In this document: positions 18,308 to 26,809 of the stretch, piece after piece
Layout of the letters: every line of letters starts with the position of its first letter
Numbering within the stretch: the stretch's first letter is position 1
NCBI GenBank assembly: GCA_006247105.1
Contig: CM016925.1
Span: forward strand, 62,001 to 126,000
Source: Giardia muris
Lineage: Eukaryota; Fornicata; Diplomonadida; Hexamitidae
DNA: 64,000 bases
Reading direction: 5' to 3'
Translations under genes and position numbers: made by a program
The notes under the pieces: model-generated
Seen by the model: only the letters and a program-made list of their open reading frames with translations
The model's database searches: none
Told to the model about the DNA's origin: nothing

Positions 18308-20341
18308 CTAAGAAGGTCCAATAATCCCCCGCTCCATGCTATATGGGGGGTATCTCTCCGCCAGAAGTTTATAATGGTCGCAAAGAATCCCAATGATGAC
18401 CCGCTGTAGGAAGCTTCGGAGACGAGTATTGACGTGTTCAGCGAGTCTCTTAAATAGCTGCTCCGAGCGCTCGTGGCGCTCGTGGTATGCGTTCTTCATC
18501 TGGATGGCTAGAATGTCTGTCTGCACTACGGTGTCATACGCCTCTCGTAACCCTCGGAAGGCGCGCATGACCGCTGCTCGCTCGTAAATCTGTCGACCGA
18601 TAGTGAGGAACTCGAATATCATGCTCTGTAGGATGGTATCCTTGATATTGCGAAGATCTTCGTTGGATACGGTCACGGAGTCCTCAGAGGGTACGATCTC
18701 TTGTTTAGGGCAAGAGGTAAAGATATCGATTTGGGGTATCATACCAAAGGATGGCTGTGGCGTCGGCTGCGGCTGCGGCTGGGATGAGGCAGGAGGGTGG
18801 GTGGGAAGGTTGAAAGGAGAAGCCGTAATCCCACCAGTTGGAGGTGCACATCCAAGGGACAGGAATGTAAGCGTATTCGTGGGAAGATCTGAGGACGATA
18901 ATGAGGAAGACTGAGTGGAGAATATCTGTTTCGGAGCAGGCTCGGTAGGCGCTGGTTCTGGGTGCTCGGGGGAAGTCAAGACGTTATCCTCCCGCTGAGC
19001 GATTAGGGTGGAGGTATGTTGACTAGGCTCGGCAAGAGAAGAGGTATCTGATGATAGAGAAGGTGGAGTGTCTGATTGTAGCGACGCTGATGCTGGTTTC
19101 AGAAGGAGGGAACCCAAAGTCAACGGGAGGGGGAAGTGCTTTGAGATAGTATTGAAGAGCATAAAGTTATCGAAGGACCAGGCCAGTCTCTGATATTCCA
19201 GGTGCCAGGAGATATGTGGTGGGACGGGGTATACGTAAAGCTCTGCAATGCTTTTCCAACTATCCTTCTGTCCCTCAAAGAGCTTTCGAGGACAGAAGTA
19301 AGTGCGCTGACGCTCAAGAGAATAGGGGCCCCAATGCTCAAGGTCGACCTTGTAATGAGAACGCAGATCAATGGCACCAAGAAAGTGCATCAAAGTCTGG
19401 CGGGAGTTATCACTTGCACGAACGGTCTCGGCTAAGGTGGGGAGGATGATATCACCCTCGAGGTAGTGAGTTTCATCTCTTGAGAAGCGATCACAAAGAC
19501 GAAAGACACGTCGAAAGTCATCCTCATACTTCTTATCGATGCAAAGTAAGTCCATCGCCCTGAACAATGTAACTTCTCTATCGAGAAGCGCTTCAACCAG
19601 GATTTGGCACCTTAACATCGCCACTGTCAAACACAAAGCGTGGCTGAGGATGGAAAGAAGCGCCTCATCGAATGTCATCATATCGAGGTTGATACTAGCA
19701 CAAGCATCAATGAAGTCGAGACAATCTTTGAGTCTGGCCTCCCCGACAAAGCCACGTAATTTCTGATAGACCTCTCCGATCATATCGTCAGGGTCCGGCT
19801 CTGGGGCGCTAAAGGACAAGTGTTTCGGGTATATGACGCGAAAGCAATGGAGGACCTCCTGGAACTCCTTCGTCGCGGCCCCAAGGCTCTGGTTCAAGAC
19901 CTCACAATATAGGTCGTCACCGAACGCGAATTTTCTAGCCATGACGTTTGCGTCCGGTTCTTGGCTCCCGGTCAAATAGGGAGTACAATATAGATGGAGG
20001 CAGACGGGGAGAAGCCCGGCGTAGAAGAGGACGAGCCCAAGATCTGTCCCAATGGGGCCAGTTTGCGATCGTCGAAAATCGATAGCAAGCATCCGAAAAC
20101 GACTCACGAAATATGCCTCTACAAGGGAGATGGGATGTGGCGTGTACAGGAAGAGGTCGCGGATGAGGTACGCGTATGTGGTGCATAGTTGTTCTTCAGT
20201 CCTATATTTGCGTTTGGCATCGGCCGCATTTGGACGCGTGTATGGGACCACCCAGCGGTCGATAAAGGGGAGGCCAGCCCTATGCTCGAAGTCCGGGTCG
20301 AGAGTAACGGTATCGTGTGGGAGGTATGAGAGAGCCGGCAT
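18308..20341 (-). CDS. SAC3/GANP domain protein (mRNA export type)
   Basis: The 677-residue protein contains the hallmark of the SAC3/GANP domain in its first 300 residues: RTEEQLCTTYAYLIRD, then SLVEAYFVSRFRMLAIDFRR, matching the 'dRtRairqDf' motif. Helical repeats typical of Sac3 follow. A Pro/Gln/Ser-rich linker (about 450-560) leads to a helical C-terminus. In other eukaryotes Sac3/GANP scaffolds the TREX-2 complex at the nuclear pore or acts in related PCI complexes. It is convergent with the CEP44-domain gene, with 12 bp between stop codons. Confidence 0.65.
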   Translation of the reverse strand: MPALSYLPHDTVTLDPDFEHRAGLPFIDRWVVPYTRPNAADAKRKYRTEEQLCTTYAYLIRDLFLYTPHPISLVEAYFVSRFRMLAIDFRRSQTGPIGTDLGLVLFYAGLLPVCLHLYCTPYLTGSQEPDANVMARKFAFGDDLYCEVLNQSLGAATKEFQEVLHCFRVIYPKHLSFSAPEPDPDDMIGEVYQKLRGFVGEARLKDCLDFIDACASINLDMMTFDEALLSILSHALCLTVAMLRCQILVEALLDREVTLFRAMDLLCIDKKYEDDFRRVFRLCDRFSRDETHYLEGDIILPTLAETVRASDNSRQTLMHFLGAIDLRSHYKVDLEHWGPYSLERQRTYFCPRKLFEGQKDSWKSIAELYVYPVPPHISWHLEYQRLAWSFDNFMLFNTISKHFPLPLTLGSLLLKPASASLQSDTPPSLSSDTSSLAEPSQHTSTLIAQREDNVLTSPEHPEPAPTEPAPKQIFSTQSSSLSSSDLPTNTLTFLSLGCAPPTGGITASPFNLPTHPPASSQPQPQPTPQPSFGMIPQIDIFTSCPKQEIVPSEDSVTVSNEDLRNIKDTILQSMIFEFLTIGRQIYERAAVMRAFRGLREAYDTVVQTDILAIQMKNAYHERHERSEQLFKRLAEHVNTRLRSFLQRVIIGILCDHYKLLAERYPPYSMERGIIGPS

Positions 20342-20502
20342 ATTTTTGTGCGATCATCGTAAGCTTAATCTTCAATGATCAAGGACTGCCTTCCCTCTGG
20401 AAGCTCGACGAGGAGGGACCATCTGATGATCCCGTAGCCTTAGTTCTTGACGTCTATGCCATTCTGATCAGATCTCTCTAAAAAGGGGGAGGGAAAAAGT
20501 AA

Positions 20503-20928
20503 ATGACTGATATTTCATTTCCATCGAGTCTAAGACCCTTGCTACTACAGCGTAAGGAGGACCAGGACATCTGGCTTTCCGAACGCAAGATGAACTATCC
20601 GACAGCAAAGAATCGGGCGTGCCGTGAGGCTGCACAACAAGCTCTCAAAGAATCTGGAGCTTATGTCACTAATCCACAGCCAAACCGGTTCAAACCAGAG
20701 TACGAACAACGGGTTATAACTGGGAAGGCTGGCTCACACGTCATTGTCGCCCAAAGAGCCCCCTCCCTTCTCGACCGACTACGTTACTCCAGCATTCGAA
20801 AGGAGGATTCACTTCTTCTCGAAATCCTCACTTTCATCAGAAAGGAGAATTGGTTCGACCCACCCGCAGATGGAACCATCAATAGCGAGAGTGACGATTC
20901 ACACGGTCAAAAAGACGGGAGTGAATAA
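20503..20928 (+). CDS. NUFIP1-like snoRNP assembly protein
   Basis: The 141-residue protein has the NUFIP1 core motif near residues 20-45 (DIWLSERKMNYPTAKN, compare W-x2-ERK-x-YPT-x-N). A C-terminal segment, LLDRLRYSSIRKEDSLLLEI, matches the second conserved helix of NUFIP1/Rsa1-like proteins. NUFIP1 bridges L7Ae-type proteins and Snu13 during box C/D snoRNP assembly in the nucleus. The protein is minimal for the family. Its stop codon is only 1 bp from that of the convergent L37a gene. Confidence 0.7.
   Translation: MTDISFPSSLRPLLLQRKEDQDIWLSERKMNYPTAKNRACREAAQQALKESGAYVTNPQPNRFKPEYEQRVITGKAGSHVIVAQRAPSLLDRLRYSSIRKEDSLLLEILTFIRKENWFDPPADGTINSESDDSHGQKDGSE
20920..20926 (+). terminator. Polyadenylation-type signal overlapping the NUFIP1-like stop
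   Basis: AGTGAAT lies in the last two codons and stop of the gene and fits the Giardia AGTRAAY pattern. Confidence 0.5.
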
Positions 20929-20929
20929 C

Positions 20930-21211
20930 CTAAGCATCCTTTTTGATGTCGCGCAGACGGCGAATCGTCGCACGGGCGGTGTTCGCGGGCTCGGTGTGGA
21001 GCGTGTAGGCGCCGCCCGCGATCGTCTTCTCGCAGGCCCGGCACTTCCAGATCCCGCACGCCGACCTGCGGACCTTGTCCTTCGCACAGAAGGGGCACGT
21101 ATACTTCGCCTTCTGGTTCCTCTCAATCTTGAGGAGCTGCTTGCGAGCGGCCCGCCCGTAGCGCGTCCCGTACTTCCCAGTCAGGCCGACCTTCTTCGTT
21201 CGTCTTGCCAT
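20930..21211 (-). CDS. RPL37A: 60S ribosomal protein L37a (eL43)
   Basis: The 93-residue product starts [19 protein letters not shown] and carries the zinc-ribbon cysteines in the order C-x2-C (CPFC) and C-x2-C (CRAC), with the family segment SACGIWKC. Length and motifs match eL43, a structural protein of the large ribosomal subunit that coordinates zinc. The ATG at 21211 is unambiguous. Confidence 0.97.
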   Translation of the reverse strand: MARRTKKVGLTGKYGTRYGRAARKQLLKIERNQKAKYTCPFCAKDKVRRSACGIWKCRACEKTIAGGAYTLHTEPANTARATIRRLRDIKKDA

Positions 21212-21247
21212 CTCATGGCCCCTTTTTGGATGCCTCCCAAATCCAAT

Positions 21248-23236
21248 TTAAAGTGGCTCCGACCCGAGTGCCGTCAGGAGCATGAGACTACAAACATGGG
21301 TGGCGCAGACCGTGGCGCTGCTAACGAGGGGGGCCAAGTCGGGCGAGAAGGCGGCCAAGGCGTCCAGGAGCACGAAGATCTGGGATAGGCCACGAGGCCG
21401 AGTCGACCCGGTGAAACAGATGGAGAACCCAAGCATCCCAACGGCATTAAGAATGGCGCCGAGGAGCCTCAGAAGCCCGGTCAGGCGCAGTGATGCGGTG
21501 AGATTGAGGGTCCCAACGAGGACTGATAGGAGTGTTGGGAGTAATAACGAGACGTTGCTCCAGGAGACGTCGACGATGTCTGATATCTGCGCCCAAGCAT
21601 CTCCAATGAACGCTCGAGCGTGTGAGAAGTGCGTCGCGAGTGGCGATTCGGCTTGAAGGTGTTCATCGCCAAAGGTTATGGCTTCCCGCGAGTTTTCCGC
21701 TTGTGCTCTTAGAGAGCGCTTTCGTTCTTCTGAGGTTAGGGTGCGTAGGACTCGCCGGCATGCTACGACGCGATTAGTTCGGTATAGGTTGTTAAACGGG
21801 TGAGCCTGTAACCTCTCACGAAGAAGATTCCACTCATCAACCTCAAGCCTTTCAAGACTAGTCACGGAGGGAAGTGGTACCTCGGGTGAAGAGCCCACCC
21901 TAGGCGTGCTGACGATCTCCGATGGGATGAACTCTGTCAGAATACATTGCTCTCTCGGCACTCGTGCCTTCGGAATGCTTTCGCCTTTGAAGTGCATCCC
22001 AGTGGTACTCCTCTTTCCAATCCGTGTGTACGTGCTCTTAATCGTCGTGGTTTGAACTAGGGTGAAGCAGACGTACATCCCGGCCACCCCTATCGCTAAG
22101 ACACATGGAGCTAACGCCCCTCCATACCCTGGGACGAGTAAGATGAATCGAATCTCCATGTAAAGGAACAGAAGCACGGGATAAATGCTATCCCCCTTGT
22201 GTTCCATCAATACCCGACGCATTCGAACAATCCCGATGGCGGCGGCTATGGGCGTTGCCGTGCAAAGCCAAATGAGGATCGATGTCGAGGCGTCAAGCTC
22301 AGGTAACTTCGCTTTCCCTTGTATCGCGGTTGCAATGTATCCATATAAGTCCCAAATCGATGGAAGACGTGTCGAAGTAAATACCTTGTCTCCTAGTAGT
22401 CTATCGAGCTTGCTTAACGCCGCAGGGCATGAGGTGGAGGTGGGAGGACCATGAATATGTATCTGAGGGTCGAGCCCTTGAGTCCCCACCTCCAATCCTT
22501 TAAGAGAGGTCTGCGCAAAGCCGAAAATATCGAGAAAGAGGTCTAAGCTGGACCTCCGTTTGAGAAAAAGGACATGAGTCATGACAAGTAGGCCATAAGC
22601 ACCCACTTGTACTAAGAGGAAGTTAACACAACGGCCCAGGATCAAATGGATAGGTCGCCGTCTTTTATGTGTCGAGGGACGTCCAGGGGTGAGAATCCAC
22701 GCGATACAAAGCAAATAGCTCGCAACTACTAATGGGAGATAGCTCGGACTGAAGCCAAGGAGGACGACGCCGAGCAACGAAGCCATTAGAAAACGGAGAG
22801 TTGCCAGGTAGTACACGAAGAGGAAGGAAAGCGCCAGTTCTGCGACGGTGGACTCATAGACGATCAAGCATGGGATTGCAAGGGCGGAAGTGCAGAAGCA
22901 GGCGATAACGAGGGCGTAGAACCCCGAACGGAACGGATACTTATCTGAGTCTCTAAGTGCTCTGTTGAACGTTTGAGCTATTCGTCTTGTAAATCGTTTA
23001 TAAAGGGTACCGAGAATGGTCCCCACGATTCCGTCCAATCCCAAGCATACGGCAAGAAGGGCTGGCCGCCGGTATGCCCCAAGGCCGTCGATAAGCCGAT
23101 AGACCAGAACCCTGTATGCTCCCGATGGCGTGAACGTGATGATTGGCAGGTCCCCCACGTGCTCGCGGGCGACCCGCGTGATGATCCGGCCTAGTTGCGC
23201 GAATAGAAGAAGAGGACCCAATAACAGCCCGTACAT
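21248..23236 (-). CDS. Polytopic membrane protein of unknown family
   Basis: The 662-residue protein has several hydrophobic helices spread over the first 380 residues and again near the C-terminus (for example YGLLLGPLLLFAQLG, FYALVIACFCTSALAIPCLIV, ASLLGVVLLGF and LLLPTLLSVLVG), separated by basic loops. I do not recognise the family; a nuclear-envelope or ER protein is possible. I used the ATG at 23236; the open frame extends six more codons to a GTG inside the neighbouring gene. The divergent gene starts only 5 bp away. Confidence 0.8.
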   Translation of the reverse strand: MYGLLLGPLLLFAQLGRIITRVAREHVGDLPIITFTPSGAYRVLVYRLIDGLGAYRRPALLAVCLGLDGIVGTILGTLYKRFTRRIAQTFNRALRDSDKYPFRSGFYALVIACFCTSALAIPCLIVYESTVAELALSFLFVYYLATLRFLMASLLGVVLLGFSPSYLPLVVASYLLCIAWILTPGRPSTHKRRRPIHLILGRCVNFLLVQVGAYGLLVMTHVLFLKRRSSLDLFLDIFGFAQTSLKGLEVGTQGLDPQIHIHGPPTSTSCPAALSKLDRLLGDKVFTSTRLPSIWDLYGYIATAIQGKAKLPELDASTSILIWLCTATPIAAAIGIVRMRRVLMEHKGDSIYPVLLFLYMEIRFILLVPGYGGALAPCVLAIGVAGMYVCFTLVQTTTIKSTYTRIGKRSTTGMHFKGESIPKARVPREQCILTEFIPSEIVSTPRVGSSPEVPLPSVTSLERLEVDEWNLLRERLQAHPFNNLYRTNRVVACRRVLRTLTSEERKRSLRAQAENSREAITFGDEHLQAESPLATHFSHARAFIGDAWAQISDIVDVSWSNVSLLLPTLLSVLVGTLNLTASLRLTGLLRLLGAILNAVGMLGFSICFTGSTRPRGLSQIFVLLDALAAFSPDLAPLVSSATVCATHVCSLMLLTALGSEPL

Positions 23237-23241
23237 TTTTG
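23237..23241. promoter_or_regulatory. Five-base gap between divergent start codons
   Basis: Only TTTTG separates the ATG of the membrane protein (minus) from the ATG of the helical-repeat protein (plus). Any promoter elements must overlap the coding sequence of one or both genes. Confidence 0.6.
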
Positions 23242-26031
23242 ATGTCCGAGCCACCGTTGAAGAGAGATGGTCTTCTGGCTCTTGTGCGGCGGGCCGTGAC
23301 CCTCCCCGACTGGGCGACGCGCCAGGCTATCGATCAGTTCCTTACGGAGGCCATTAAGGACGACACCCTAGACGTATGCGATCTTCTTGTTAAGGCTTTA
23401 GGCCGGACATCAACGGAAGCTCAAGTCGCCCTCCTACACCAGGTCGTGGGACGAATGCTTCGGACCTGCCCCAATGCCGGTACTCTTCAAAGTAAGTTGG
23501 AATTGGTATTGCAGTTAAGCCAAACGAGAGTCAATCACCAAGCATGTCTTCTCTGGATTCTTGAAAGGCATACTCCAACGGCCATCTTTCGCCATCTCCT
23601 CTCACAAGGAGGAACCCTTCCGGCCGTGGTGAAAGCGTCCCGCATCTTCCGCCTTCTTCTTGAAGTTTGTCTCTCCTTTGAGGAGGCTATAGGCCTTCTT
23701 GTGCATCGGCTTTCCGAGGCTGGGGTTGAGTCCCAAGCCGACCTCCTAATAGTTTCCTTTCTTCGTCAAATAGGGATTGTATATCCCGTATCGTATTCAT
23801 ACCTACTGGTCCTAGAATGTAGAGACCTTCGAGGCTCGAAGCTTCTTGCGGCCCCCTTAAGGTTGGCTGCATGGTTAGCCTCAAATGCTTCTCCTAACAA
23901 AACTTCCTTATATATCTCGCGTCTTCTTAGTTCCCTCTTCGCCGCCATTGCTTGTCACGCCCTGGAAGGTGACCGGGTGCGGGCAGCACTTACCATCACG
24001 AGGGCTGTCGATTCGAAGTGTGTACTTCTTAGTGCTCTTCAAACATCCTTCATCCAAAGTTCCCAATTCGGATATGCCGATTGCATCCTTTGGGTATCAG
24101 GACTGGAACTGATCGCCGGGGATATCGGACATAACAGGGTGGCCGCATTTGTTCGACCCATTGTCACCAATTTGCATACCATGCTACTCAAGAGTTCCAT
24201 CAAGCTTCGTGACATCGTCTCACTGGTGGAGGCAATAACGCTCTTAGCAGGCTCCTTATCCCTTCCAAAGGAGCTGGAGGAAGCCATCAACGTGATAATC
24301 GAACGTGTTATAGAGCTAACGAGTAGTACCCCTGCACAATCAAACCAAGCCGTTCGGGTGTGCCAGAAACTTTATGCTCTCAATCGTCTTGCGACCATCA
24401 ACGGGTTGATAGCGGCAATTGACAAGTATGACGACTTGATGACTAAAGACTCCTTTGTAACGGCCATCCAGCTCCTTAATCAAGTGAAAAGGGCCGATCC
24501 TACACCACTGCCCTCAAACGTCGGGCGCATCGTCATGAGCGTTGCATCCATGGCCGGGTTGGCATCTCTTGAAGGATTCGGAGGTCGCTTGAAGCTTCAT
24601 ACCTGCCTCACAGAACTGTGTACTCAATCGGGTCAAATCCAAACCCTACTCTCGGACCCCTTCCTCTCGCACTTACTCCAACGTGTCGAAAGGCTATTAA
24701 GTGGAGTTCCACAAGAGTTCTCACGCGCCTGTGGCTTGATTTGTCTATTCATATGGCTTTCGGCTGGAACACAGCATGAACAGGAGATCCTTCCGTTCAT
24801 CCCTCGCCTCAGTGGGCGTTTGACGATGGAGGGATGCATTGGACCATGCTGTTGGGCACTTTCTGAGATCCTTATGAGAGGAGAACTTCTTCCCACAACC
24901 GTCATTGAAACCCTTTCCACCTTGGTTTCGGAAACGATGATTGAACGGTATGGTACTGTAAGCCGTACAAGTCTCACGCCACATGACGAGAAGCATCAAG
25001 TTGAGGCATATTTGGAGGTTCTTTTAGGTATCTGTAATAGTTTTCTCAAACCTACTTATTCCCATAACCTAGTTCATGTTCCTCAAACTATCTTTGAAAA
25101 CGTCTATCGAATGGCTTCAATATTACCAGAGATCGTCCCCTTGGTCGGGAAACGGATTCAACGTAACATTGAAACGGTTCTTGTTCAATGTGGTCGTATC
25201 TGTGGTCCAGTGGATGCATGTACCCTTCTTTTCCCTATGTTAGCCGCGCCCGAGCCACGACAACGGAAGATTTGTAGCCGTGCGTTGGGGAGGATAATTG
25301 GGGTCTTCGGGTCACAATATTGTCTTGGTCCTCTTCTGGTGGAATATGGCGGTGTTAGTAACCTTGGCTTGAAGAAGTCGATTCTTCAGGCGTTACAATA
25401 CTACTTTGATCACTGGACTACATCAGCCACATGGGTGGGCTCTCCGGAGCTTCGTCTCACAGACTTTCTTGCAATACTAGAAGGAACCAACTCTCTTGTA
25501 ACGATGGCTCTTGCCGAGCGGGAACGAACGCTTCGTATCCAGGCGATATGGACCGTTGGGTCTTTATTCATGGCCTGTCCAACCATATTCCAGGTGTTAT
25601 CCGTTGCGATCCACTATTTGAACATGTTCTTCCCGAACGTTCTAGATCGAACGGATGAAGCGATGCCCGAAGCAGTGGAACGAGCGATGATGGCCATCAT
25701 TCATCTTCTCGGATCGTCTCTGGTCGGCTCGTACCTCACTCCAGGGTTATTACACATTTCTACACGTGTTAGAAGAGCATATCGGACTATCTTTGAAGCC
25801 TGTGAGAAACAGCGAGGTGCGTGGTTATGGACAACCTTACCCGCAACTCCAGAGCTGGAGCTTACACGAGATGCTCATTTGAAAGGGTCTTGTATCATTC
25901 AACAACCATTACAAATAATATCTTCGACGAAGGTTTGCACAGATGTTTTAGCCTGGAGCTATGGCGAAGCTCCTACAAAGTCCGTAGACCTTTTCTGCTC
26001 AGATACGATCCTACGTATCAACAGTCTTTAA
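23242..26031 (+). CDS. Large helical-repeat protein of unknown function
   Basis: The 929-residue protein is made almost entirely of amphipathic Leu/Ile-rich helices about 30-45 residues apart (for example VALLHQVVGRMLRTC, LLSALQTSFIQSS, AVERAMMAIIHLLGSSL), consistent with HEAT/ARM-type alpha-solenoid repeats. No catalytic motif is seen. The ATG at 23242 lies one codon after a TTG that extends the frame. Solenoids of this sort usually scaffold complexes, but I cannot name one. DPM1 begins 12 bp downstream. Confidence 0.8.
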   Translation: MSEPPLKRDGLLALVRRAVTLPDWATRQAIDQFLTEAIKDDTLDVCDLLVKALGRTSTEAQVALLHQVVGRMLRTCPNAGTLQSKLELVLQLSQTRVNHQACLLWILERHTPTAIFRHLLSQGGTLPAVVKASRIFRLLLEVCLSFEEAIGLLVHRLSEAGVESQADLLIVSFLRQIGIVYPVSYSYLLVLECRDLRGSKLLAAPLRLAAWLASNASPNKTSLYISRLLSSLFAAIACHALEGDRVRAALTITRAVDSKCVLLSALQTSFIQSSQFGYADCILWVSGLELIAGDIGHNRVAAFVRPIVTNLHTMLLKSSIKLRDIVSLVEAITLLAGSLSLPKELEEAINVIIERVIELTSSTPAQSNQAVRVCQKLYALNRLATINGLIAAIDKYDDLMTKDSFVTAIQLLNQVKRADPTPLPSNVGRIVMSVASMAGLASLEGFGGRLKLHTCLTELCTQSGQIQTLLSDPFLSHLLQRVERLLSGVPQEFSRACGLICLFIWLSAGTQHEQEILPFIPRLSGRLTMEGCIGPCCWALSEILMRGELLPTTVIETLSTLVSETMIERYGTVSRTSLTPHDEKHQVEAYLEVLLGICNSFLKPTYSHNLVHVPQTIFENVYRMASILPEIVPLVGKRIQRNIETVLVQCGRICGPVDACTLLFPMLAAPEPRQRKICSRALGRIIGVFGSQYCLGPLLVEYGGVSNLGLKKSILQALQYYFDHWTTSATWVGSPELRLTDFLAILEGTNSLVTMALAERERTLRIQAIWTVGSLFMACPTIFQVLSVAIHYLNMFFPNVLDRTDEAMPEAVERAMMAIIHLLGSSLVGSYLTPGLLHISTRVRRAYRTIFEACEKQRGAWLWTTLPATPELELTRDAHLKGSCIIQQPLQIISSTKVCTDVLAWSYGEAPTKSVDLFCSDTILRINSL

Positions 26032-26043
26032 TCCTTGAGGAAA

Positions 26044-26790
26044 ATGCTTTATGTGTTACTTGCGACTTATAACGAGTCTGAGAATATCGGTGCCGTCATC
26101 TATCATATCGCAATGACATGCAAGAACGTACACTTCATCCTGGTAGACGACTCCGAACGTGGGACGACCGTCATGGAAGCCAAAACCGCCTTCGAAGCCC
26201 TCAAGGTCCCTCACTCGATCTTCCATAACAGATTAAAGGGTGGGTTAGGAAACGCTTATCATCAGGGCAACGATGAGATCCAACGCCTTCGAGCGATCCA
26301 GCGGTCGACCGACGACGCCGTTGCGGTCTGCGATTGCGACCTATCTCATGACCCGCATGATGTTGCACGGTTGTCAGCCTTGTGTAAGGATGGGGTGATG
26401 GTGGCTTGTGGAACACGTTATGCTCGCGGGGGAGCCGTTGCTGGCTGGCCCACGAGGCGCGTCATCATTAGCACCATCGCAAACGGCCTTGCTCGCCTCA
26501 TACTTGGACTTCGGACTACCGATTGTACTGGTAGTTTACGAGTCTATAATGCTGACGCCTTCAACCACCTCATCGCTCAAACGAAAGCCCCCGGGTTCGC
26601 GGTCCAATTGGAGCTGATCGCACGTGCAGAATTCGCGGGGTTACATACCGTCGAACTCCCGATTTGCTTTACCGAACGAGTGCGTGGTACAAGCTCCTTC
26701 TGCCGGAGGGAGGCCTGGGCCTTCCTCCAGACCCTCGGGTACGTCTGGCTCCAGCGCTGGATGCCACGTGAGCGCTTTGCCTCGCTTTAA
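26044..26790 (+). CDS. DPM1: Dolichol-phosphate mannosyltransferase, catalytic subunit
   Basis: The 248-residue GT2-family enzyme has the N-terminal ATYNESENIG, the nucleotide-binding LVDDS, GLGNAY, the metal-binding DCDLSHDP, and the GTRYARGG and DCTGSLRVY motifs of DPM1. It transfers mannose from GDP-mannose to dolichol phosphate on the cytosolic ER face, supplying mannose for GPI anchors and related glycans. No C-terminal membrane helix is visible, as in human DPM1, which needs DPM2/3 for membrane attachment. The ATG at 26044 was chosen over a TTG three codons upstream. Confidence 0.93.
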   Translation: MLYVLLATYNESENIGAVIYHIAMTCKNVHFILVDDSERGTTVMEAKTAFEALKVPHSIFHNRLKGGLGNAYHQGNDEIQRLRAIQRSTDDAVAVCDCDLSHDPHDVARLSALCKDGVMVACGTRYARGGAVAGWPTRRVIISTIANGLARLILGLRTTDCTGSLRVYNADAFNHLIAQTKAPGFAVQLELIARAEFAGLHTVELPICFTERVRGTSSFCRREAWAFLQTLGYVWLQRWMPRERFASL

Positions 26791-26809
26791 CCATCGGGGT
26801 AAACAAAAT

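Noticed and set aside
23239..23241. TTG start for the helical-repeat protein
   Set aside because: An ATG follows immediately; nuclear genes here consistently begin with ATG.
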